Shown here piece after piece: positions 55,899-64,000 of a stretch of DNA of 64,000 nt (its first letter is position 1; each line of letters begins with the position of its first letter). This DNA comes from Gnetum montanum (taxonomy: Eukaryota > Streptophyta > Gnetopsida > Gnetales > Gnetaceae). The DNA lies in NCBI GenBank assembly GCA_015680685.1, contig MNCI01010136.1, positions 124,370-188,369 on the forward strand, in the 5' to 3' direction. The position numbers were made by a program, and so were the translations under genes. The notes under the pieces were generated by a model. That model was not told the origin of the DNA and did not search any database. It saw only the letters and a list, made by a program, of their open reading frames with translations.

Positions 55899-57540
55899 AA
55901 GGTGCTTATGAACAAAGAAGAGACAAGATAAGGCTCAAAAAAAGAGAATGACACTATGAGCACAAAAGAGGTCACAACTACAAGTGAGCCTATGAACCTA
56001 ACAATCATGAAGAATGCCTACTGGCCACTCACAATATGATTAACATCAAAGAAGCAGTGTATATCCTTACTAGGCATATAAGGGATAGTTGCATCAAGTA
56101 ACTAGACATGAATAATATTTCCAAATTTGAAGGTGGATATAATGTAGATCCACAACACCATCTTCAAGCATTTCATGGTGCTTGTGCCCTTTAAAATATT
56201 AAGAGTGATTGATAGAAGTTAAAGTTGTTTCCTAGAATACTCATTAAGGAAGGAGAGTGCTAGTATAGATTCATAGAACTAGAATTAATCCAAAGATGGA
56301 GTACCATGCTGGAGCTCTTCAATCATAAGTATCAAACTTATTCAAGAGTGTCCAATCTAAGGAAACAAATCCAAGGATGGAAGCAAGGGATACATGAATC
56401 TTGTGATACAACAATGGGTAGATATTATTCTTTACTACATAGATGCCCACACCATGGATTTTCACAAAGGGAACAACTAAGTCATATAATTGATGGGTTA
56501 AGAAATAAGACAAGAGAAACCCTTGGGGTTTATACACAAGACTATTAAAAATGATAATCCATTGAATTCAAAGATTGATAGACAAAGTGGCCAGAAAAGA
56601 AAGGGAATTGAAGAAAAGAGAATGAACTAAGGAATACAATCAAGATCCTGCAATAAGAAAAAGATATGTTAGGATGTACGATTGATAAGAAGATGAAACT
56701 TTAGAGGATGTCATTCAAAAGAAGATTCTACCTATCCAAAAATCGATCAATAACATTGCAACAAAGGTAGAAAGGATGTGGGATTTGATAGATGAGAAAT
56801 TCACTATAGCTCTTAAGATAGTAGAGGAGAAGACTGAATAGGTGATCAATAAGAACAAAGAAAAGAAGAAAAGAAAAGATAATGGATGAGAGAGTTACAA
56901 ACAAAAAGGAAAAGTTGGTACAGTTGAGGAATTTATAGACTCCAGTTCAGAAGATGAAGAAGGATACAAAGTGTGTTAATATGAACATCCTAAGGGATAT
57001 TGTCTTATGATGGTCCACTTACAAGAGTCTAGGGCATATACACTTAATTTGAGATTCATCATGAAACAAATGCTAAGATGGTTATCTTATCCACAAGGTA
57101 ATCTTAGACAACCCTTCCAACCATCATACTATCTAAGTGGAGCCTATCCTTAGCCACAAGAGCAATAGTAGTAGTAGTTGCAACAACCACAAGCATGGGA
57201 AATGCCACCACTAAGCAATAATATCCATATGGGCAACTAGATGCTTATGGATATTATGTTCAATGTTTAATCTCTCTAGGAAATGCTTCAATCCATGCTT
57301 CTTCTCACTACTTACTACTATCCACCAAAGTATTACAGGTCCACTACTCCAAGAATGGATCCCAATCATTACATACATCAACCAATAGTTGGTTCATCAA
57401 CCCAACCTTCCAATTCTCTACCACCAGTACTGCCACTAGTTATGCAAGGGGAATTGCATCTAGAAAACATACAGGAAGAGGTGATAATGAATGAACCTTG
57501 ATGTAGGAAACGTCCATGTTTTTGAACAAATCTAAAAAGG
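55899..57540 (+). pseudogene. C gag continuation
   Basis: After D: HEECLLATHNMINIKEAVYI, LDMNNISKFEGGYNVDPQHH, TMLELFNHKYQTYSRVSNLR, MGRYYSLLHRCPHHGFSQRE (open at 56306-56548), a knuckle remnant with YEHPKGYC near 56985, and a Tyr/Pro/Gln-rich end (57.1-57.5 kb). Several frames and stops. Confidence 0.82.
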
Positions 57541-57619
57541 GTTCAAAGGATGGAAACCTCACCCACTTTAATCCCATCCACACCTACTCCTCAAGGGAAT
57601 ACCAAGCTTCCACATTCTA

Positions 57620-58150
57620 CCGATCCAAATCTAATTATCATCATGCTTACTCAAACTGTCACACATTGGATTAAGGTAGGAGCACTTCCCTAGAAGAAAA
57701 GAGATCTAGGAAGTCCCTTAATATATCTCCAAATAGTAGGACATAAAATATGAAAATCTCTATTAGATTTAAGATCAAGAGTAAACCTGATTTCACAAGA
57801 TATGTACAAATCCTGGAATCTTTCTCTACTAAAGAAAAGCATTATCTAACTAGAGCTTGTAGACCAATCAATTACTATTCGACTTGGATAGGTGGATGAT
57901 GTCCTTACCACCATAAGTGGGTAGTCCTACCCTACTAACTTCACAATAATACACATGGGAAAAAATAAGGGAGAATTTCCTATAATCATGGGAAGAATGT
58001 GACTTAACATTGTGGATGCTAAACTAGGAATTAGAGATTTGTTCTTGGAAATTTCCAAGGAAGATGAAGCTAGAATCATACAAAGACATTGAGTTACATG
58101 TATCACATACAATGATAGCAGGTGCAATTAAGTGTGAAAAATTTAGGTTG
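57620..58150 (+). pseudogene. C protease region
   Basis: IIMLTQTVTHWIKVGALP, SLLDLRSRVNLISQDMYKSW (Asp kept), LELVDQSITIRLG, KNKGEFPIIMGRM and VTCITYNDSRCN. Same order as A; many stops. Confidence 0.78.
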
Positions 58151-58312
58151 TTAAATAAGAAATTAATACAACATGCCATCAATCTGTAGAAGAAATGTGT
58201 GTGTAGTAATGCCTATATGTGGCATTCACCAAATAAGAAGGCATCCAGTGGTTAATTATTGATAAAGAGACAAAGTCCAAAATGTACAAGGAACCAACCA
58301 ATTAAATCATAA

Positions 58313-58900
58313 GTGGTAGAACAAGAATTGGAGAAATTATTAAAAGTAGGATTCATCTATCCAATTGTAGATAATGAATGGGTCAATCCCTTGGTTATTG
58401 TTCTAAAAAAAGATGGTAAGTGGAAGATCTACATTGACTTTTGGTTGCTGAATTCAACAACATTCAAAGATCACTTTCCTCTACCATTTGTTAACTAGGT
58501 CCTTGACACCATAGTAAAACATTAGTACTACAGTTTTCTCGATAGGTATAGTGGGTATAATCAAATCCACATTGCACTAGAAGATTAAGAGAAGACTACA
58601 TTTACTAGTTCATGGGGTATATTTGCCTACAAGTAGATGCCTTTTAGCTTGTTTAATGCTCCCATTACTTTCCAAAGACTAGTATTAAGTATCTTCCAAA
58701 AATATATTGGTAATGAAGTAAAGGTATTTATGGATGATTTTTCTACTTATGGGCTAGACTTCAAACAAGCATTGGACCAACTAGAGCAAGTTTTGAAAAG
58801 ATGTGTTAAAACTTATTTAAAGCTCAATTGGGAAAAGAACCATTTAATGGTCTAAGATGGTATTATTTTGGGACATAGGGTATCATAAAAAGAAATAGAG
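58313..58900 (+). pseudogene. C reverse transcriptase
   Basis: EKLLKVGFIYPIVDNEWVNP, LKKDGKWKIYIDFWLLN, FKDHFPLPFVN, YSFLDRYSGYNQIHI (Asp kept), MPFSLFNAPITFQRLVLSIF and VFMDDFSTYG at about 58726-58755, then LEQVLKRCVKTYLKLNWEKN and GIILGHRVS. Athila-type RT. Broken by stops at former Gln and other codons. Confidence 0.85.
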
Positions 58901-59545
58901 ATAGATCCAGATAAGATAAGAATCCTTCAAAATATTGCCTAGAGGTCATAGACTATTAAGGATGTTAGATCATTTCTAAGCCAAATAGGATATCATAGAA
59001 GATTCATTGGAAAATTCAAAGATAACAAAGTCATTAGTAGAATTAACAAAGAAAGATGCACCATTACAATGGATAAAATAGTGTGATAAGGTATTTGAGA
59101 TACTAAAGCAAAAGCTAATAGAAGCACCAATCTTTCAAGCTCTAGATTGGTCTAAGCCCTTCCACATTATGAAAAATGCTTCCAATTATGCATTGGGCAC
59201 AATACTTACTTAGCTTGATGACCAGGAAAGACCATACTATATACACTGTACAAGTCAAAGCATCATCAAAGAATAACTCAACTACAGTACTATGAAAAGG
59301 AGCTTATGGTTGTGGTGTATGCACTTGAAAAATGCAAACATTATGTGCTTGGGTATCTTATTTATGCCTACATGGATCATAGTGCCATAAAAGTTTTGAT
59401 GAATAAACTAGCAGTTAGTCCAAGGGTGATATGATGGCTCATAATACTACAAGAGTTTGACATCACTATGATAGATACGAAAGGAATAGAAAATGTCATA
59501 GCAGATCACTTGTCAAGGCTAAGATGGAAACCACAGGAGTAAGAA
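58901..59545 (+). pseudogene. C RT connection and RNase H
   Basis: SFLSQIGYHRRFIGKFKDN (connection), a damaged first RNase H motif near 59160, then YEKELMVVVYALEKCKHYVL, MDHSAIKVLMNKLAVSPRVI, QEFDITMIDTKGIENVIADH and LSRLRW. It shows what D lacks. Confidence 0.78.
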
Positions 59546-59689
59546 TAATCATTATTAGACTAGTTTCCTAATGAAAACTTTTTTACAAGAACAACAATGG
59601 CTATTAACTTAATAGACAAGTTATGGTTTACCTACTACATGACTTATCTCACCACACAAGAACTTCTAGTTGAGTGGAATAGGAAACAA

Positions 59690-60520
59690 AAAGAGTAGTT
59701 CCTCCATACAGTGAAGTGATATATGGAAATCAATGGTAATCTTTACAAGATTTATGTTGATGGATTAGTTAGATGGTATGCTCTAGAAGAGAACCAACAA
59801 AGAATTCCATAAGATGTGCATGAAGGACCATGTGGTGGTCACTACATATGGTGTAGAACAGCACTAAAGCTGATGATGATAAGTTACTTCTAGCCTATCA
59901 TATTCTAGAATGCACATAAATTCATCCAGTCTTGTGAAAGATGCTAATGCCATAGAGGAATAAACTAGACATAAAGGGTAATAGCAATAGATCTAGCTAT
60001 TAGAGCCATTTGACATATGAGATATTGATTTTACAAGGTGCATCACACCAATGTCCAATGGAAAAGCATATATTATAATGATAATTGATTATTGTACGAA
60101 GTGGGTAGAAGCAGTTGCAGCCAAAGATTGCATAGCCAAAACAACTACTAAATTCTTTCAACAACACATGGTGAATAGATTTGGAGTACCATGCATGCTC
60201 ATATCTAATAATGGAACACGTTTCATAGGAGCTCCATTCAAAAAGTTTATGCAACAACTTGGGGTAAACCACAAATTAATTACACCATACCATACCCAAG
60301 AAAATGATCAAGCGGAAGTGTCTAATTGAGAAATCACTAAGATATTAACTAGAATAGTTAGTCAATTTAGAAAGGATTGGAGTACTAAGTTAAATGATGT
60401 TCTATGGGTATATAGATCCACATGAAAACTTCCAATAGGATACTCACCCTATGAGATAGTTTATGGAAAACTTCCCACATTACCAATCCATTAGAGCTAC
60501 AAATGTTAACTACTGCTAGT
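59690..60520 (+). pseudogene. C integrase
   Basis: YMEINGNLYKIYVDGLVRWY, DVHEGPCGGHYIW, FIQSCERC (zinc finger), a first-Asp region damaged near 60020, TPMSNGKAYIIMIIDYCTKW, VPCMLISNNGTRFIGAPF (second Asp now Asn, as in E1) and YHTQENDQAEVSN (catalytic Glu), then DWSTKLNDVLWVYRST and LPIGYSPYEIVYGKLP, a phrase typical of Athila integrases. Confidence 0.82.
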
Positions 60521-60799
60521 AAACTTGACCTAGACTTAAGCTTAACACAAAAGGAACATCTCATGAGTCTTAACCTTTTAAAGGAAAATAGACTTGTAGC
60601 CTTAATGAGCAGTGAGGTACATAAGACATACTTTAAATGAAGGCATAACGCATGCATACAATAAGTGTCAATATAGTCGAGCAATAAAGTCCTCTATTAC
60701 AATCCTATAGTAAAGTATGCCTAAGTGTCAATATAGGATAGCAATATAGTCATGTGCCACAAAAGGTTAAGTTCCAAACTTTATAAGAATGATTCTATA

Positions 60800-61020
60800 T
60801 CATTCATGTAACATACCCATTAGGCATCATGAAAATCTATAACCCAATCAGTCCACAAAAACTTATTCAGGTCAATATTCAACAAGTCAGGCTATTCTAT
60901 GAACATCCTAACTACTCGATGGATTCTACCCTATTTATCAAACCATCTTCAACCCATTTCATCTTTTGGTTAACTGTATTTAATCATAGTCATGGGGGTG
61001 TCCTATGTGACACTTAGGCA
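60800..61020 (+). pseudogene. C pol C-terminus
   Basis: MKIYNPISPQKLIQVNIQQV and the ending HSHGGVL align with the E1 and A endings (MTIYKPKNPDKKLLVNMQQT; FQLSHGGDG). At the DNA level the end carries CATAGTCATGGGGGTG, a polypurine-like stretch. Confidence 0.78.
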
Positions 61021-62510
61021 TCGAATTGAATCTTTTTCTTTTCTTACTACTTTTTTCACATTCTTAGAATCTATCCTATTCTTTTAACTTTTCTCATTTG
61101 TTAATCATTCCATATTGTTCAATATTTTTCTTAAATTCTCTTTAATTTTTCATTTTTATCATTTTCTATGATTTTCATATTTTTCTTGTACATATTTGTG
61201 TTACTTTTTCAATAAAATACAAAGGAATCAAGTAAGATGTAGTCCTAATAATGTGAAGGTTATCCTATATTATCAAATCATGAAGGACTAATTCTATATA
61301 CAGTGAGACCAGATCATTCATCCACTCATTTCGAATAATAAGAGGTTCTTATCATGATGATAAATATATTCTTTTCACAATAAAACTAAAATAAACTTGT
61401 GATCATTATGCTTGGATAGAAAAGTAAAGAACCAAGTGAAAATGAAAAGGGTATGACATCAAGGGGATTTGTGGATTCTCTAAGACTGCTACTATGAGTC
61501 TTATCTTGCTATTAAGAGTGTATTGTTTTCTTGAGTTCTAAAAAAAATAGAAATATGAGTATAATAAGTGCTACCTTACCATGTCACTAGAAAGACATGT
61601 TACCCATGCTTGAAGGTAGTCCTCTAGTAAGGTTGCCACAGTAAATATATAATAGATGCATTATATAAAATTTTTGGGGGTCCCACTAGAAAGACATGTT
61701 ACCTATTCCTAAAGGTAGATGGCTTCTTAGAAATCTCAAAAATAAATTTTGCTATTTATAAACTCCTTTCTTGAACTACATTGCTAAGCAGTAATGCTTC
61801 TTTTAGCAGTGGTAGTCTTATGGTTGATAGTTTTGGGATGATACAATGCGATGTCATTGGAAAGTGGTATGGACTTAGTTTGGATCTTAGATAGAAGGGC
61901 TAATGATTACTTTAACCATACCTCACATACAAGAATTTATTATGCCTATAGTAAGACATCTCATGTCCTAATGTTTTCAATCCTTTCTAATCATATTCCA
62001 CCTCATTGGTATATTTAATTATAATTCTATGGTTTAGTATAATATAGTGTTATTTTCCCATCCTAGAAATACTAACTTGTGTGTTTTACAAGATAGGTAT
62101 GTTCAACATTCAACTTTTTGAGTGCCTAAGGACACTTATAGGTGTGGTTATACAAGGGCATTAAGGGCTGAAGCCTGCTTTGAGGAGGATCCACTTGTAT
62201 AACTTTTGTACCTCATGCCTAATGACCAATTCCACATCATCTTGTGCCTCTACGACACTTTAATGACCATGTTTACTTTCCACAAGTTTCATAATCTAAC
62301 CATATGTTTGATAATTCTCACTACCACCTTGTATACATCTCATTAATCTTCTTTGCCCAAGATTCCTTCTTTATGAAAAGTGACCACCATATTTTCAAAA
62401 TTTGAGCATTATCTATGACCATAGATCCTTTAGATAACTTATACATCTTCCAAACTATCCAACTAACTTAACTTTTTCACCAAAAATTGTAGAAAAATTA
62501 GAAGTTTTCT
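61021..62510 (+). other. C noncoding stretch after pol
   Basis: Related to the 3' noncoding regions of A, D and E1 (GAAAAGGGTATGACATCAAG; GGGCATTAAGGGCTGAAGCC). No protein is supported. Confidence 0.6.
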
Positions 62511-62590
62511 ACCATGACATCACATCTACAATGTTGCATGACCTACGATTTCACATCTATGATGTCATGGTGATAAAAATTTATATATAC
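62511..62590 (+). promoter_or_regulatory. U3-like palindrome and TATA-like box before the C accessory frame
   Basis: ACCATGACATCA (62511-62522) and TGATGTCATGGT (62560-62571) are perfect 12-bp inverted arms with a 37-bp loop resembling the start of the C 5' LTR (CATCTACAATGTTGC, ACCTACGA). TTTATATATAC follows. It may be an internal promoter or only a fragment of LTR. Confidence 0.45.
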
Positions 62591-62599
62591 ACATAGGGA

Positions 62600-63320
62600 G
62601 TTAGAATTTTTTTTATTCTCACATTTCAAGGCAAGAGAAGTTCATGCTATTTTTCTAAGAGCTAATGCCCAAACTTCCAATCTTCATAACTTCCTTACTA
62701 ATGCTATGATTTACATGATTTTGAATCTTTATGATCCCGAAGTGCTCAACTTAGTTGTGGGAGAGAGAATTGCACATAGATAGGTGAAATTGGGCCAAAA
62801 TTTTCTAATGTTGAAAGAGTATATTAAGGGTCAGTATAAGAGAAAATAATAATATTTTAATCAAATTAAGGAAACAAGGGTATTTTTTTGAATTTTTCTA
62901 ACTCTGCAATCATAATAAGAATCATAAGTAATAATGAGGATTAAAACATTGGATTAAATTAAGGATCCAGAAAAGGATAATGAACTGTAAAAACCTATTT
63001 AAAATCCATGGATACACTTAGATGAATCTTTGATGATTACAAATGACTCCCAAAAGATCCATAGTAGATGAACCCTCATAGCTTGGAAACAAAAGATCAT
63101 AAGGTTGAGGCAGAGGGCAAGCTGGAGAAAAAAGTTCATTAACAAAACATGCAAAGTAGGAGGCCTAATCCTTCAATATACATCAACAAAATTCTACTAG
63201 AGAACAATATGCATAAGCTAAGGTAGAGATACCACTGGCTCATAAATAAGGACAACACCTCATGTTATTAACTAAGTATCTCTAAGCAATACAAGAGAAA
63301 TCTATCATGTCCATAGTCAT
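62600..63320 (+). other. region before the recognised part of the C accessory frame
   Basis: AT-rich. No clear protein was read. By comparison with D it may hold the leader and first residues of the accessory protein in decayed form. Confidence 0.4.
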
Positions 63321-63329
63321 TATGGAAGT

Positions 63330-64000
63330 AAATTTTCAATAGTTCATGGAGTTTGTGCCAGAAGTTGTAAAAACACAACTCTAAGCCTCTCCCTTACGGT
63401 GTACTTTATCAAGACATGATGCATGGTACTTGGAAGAAGTTTATCAGTTTTGGAAAAACAAACAAGATATGCAACTATCAAGATTAAGGAAGTTTCAATG
63501 CCCTATTCTGTAGAAGATATTACCAAGGTATGTAACATCCCAAATGTCAAAGCCAGTGGAGCATAAATATCCCCCAAGTCTCAAAGAAGCTATGGCTACA
63601 AAGAGCTTATGGGAAAGAAGATAAGGATTATAATGAATTAATTACTAAGGAGAAGATCTATTTCAAGATTGGGACTTACCACCTATTCCCAACCAAGAAA
63701 CTCAACAAGATCTCCAGTTATGCATTCAAGAAGAAGTACAATCATGATGGGAAAATTCAATGCTAACATAGCACATATGCTCTTCCTAGAGAGCCAAAGA
63801 AAGTTGAAAGATAAGAAGGTAGGGAAAATTGCATTATCATTTTCTTGCCTAATTAGAAAGTTTTGCAAACAAGTGGGAATCTTAGGATATACCAATGATG
63901 TTCTAAGGAAAGCTCAAAATACATCCTACATGGAGATGTTTAAACTAGTGTCACCAAAGAAGGATTAGCTAGAGAAGCTAGTAGGCACTAAGGGAGCAAT
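63330..64000 (+). pseudogene. C accessory protein, partial (relative of the D accessory frame)
   Basis: A piece with VEDITKVCNIPNVKA precedes the open segment 63669-63968. There KKVGKIALSFSCLIRKFCKQ and VGILGYTNDVLRKA match the D stretch RKTLPFPCLIRKLCKS and AGIICYSNDIIKHA in order and spacing. It runs off the window, so the coiled-coil part would lie beyond it. Same position relative to pol as in D. Confidence 0.68.

Larger units (their letters stand above)
43200..64000 (+). mobile_element. Athila-type element C, split by element D, runs off the window
   Basis: A plus-strand element: 5' LTR about 43200-44053, primer site, gag (split at about 44448, resuming at 55899), protease, RT with an FMDD box, RNase H, integrase, pol C-terminus to about 61020, a 3' noncoding stretch, then the accessory frame at the right edge. 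Full of stops and frameshifts. Part of gag is missing at the D junction. The 3' LTR would be beyond the window. Confidence 0.82.

Overview
The window is plant nuclear DNA. It holds one real host gene, at the left on the minus strand, and about 47 kb of nested and decayed retrotransposons. The host gene is a STICHEL-like protein: a DnaX-type clamp-loader AAA+ ATPase with a long basic and serine-rich N-terminus, a family specific to plants. Introns, spliced exons, Athila-type Ty3/gypsy elements, an RTE-type LINE and tRNA-derived SINE-like heads all fit a land plant with a large, repeat-rich genome. A gymnosperm is plausible, but the sequence alone does not prove it.

Layout. 1-16.2 kb: the STICHEL-like gene (-). 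Its CpG-rich exon 1 (15389-13464) carries the whole ATPase core. Three more exons (7182-6963, 5700-5104, 4918-4192) join in phase, and a very recognisable C-terminal exon lies at 1178-1101. At least one exon between the last two is not resolved. Intron 1 (6.3 kb) is filled by a decayed RTE LINE (+), into which a solo LTR with a perfect 5-bp target duplication (ATTAG) has inserted. 16.4-17.9 kb: AT-rich spacer with small tandem duplications. 17.9-27.9 kb: Athila-type element E1 (-), with an assembly gap of 730 N. 27.9-31.1 kb: element F (+), a non-autonomous LTR element with an unknown 460-codon frame. 32.4-43.2 kb: old Athila-type element B (+), split by A (-, 33.7-40.8 kb), which has kept gag and protease but lost RT, RNase H and integrase. 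43.2 kb to the window end: Athila-type element C (+), split by D (-, 44.4-55.9 kb).

How the parts relate. A, D, E1 and the solo LTR share one LTR backbone, B and C are older relatives, and all have gag-pol of one type. The primer-binding sites that can be read (A-D) match tRNA-Asp and drift mainly by transitions. The stretch between the TG end of the LTR and the TATA box differs sharply: GCGATATCGC palindromes in A and the solo LTR, a 33-bp tandem repeat in E1, and AGGCCT-centred palindromes in D. The most unusual item is in D, downstream of pol: one 882-codon frame with many stops but no frameshift between its four open segments. It appears to encode a plant-transposon-type domain, a long coiled coil and a proline-rich tail. 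A relative starts at the right edge of the window in C. All elements look dead: most of the stops replace Gln, Arg or Trp codons, as expected from deamination of methylated DNA.
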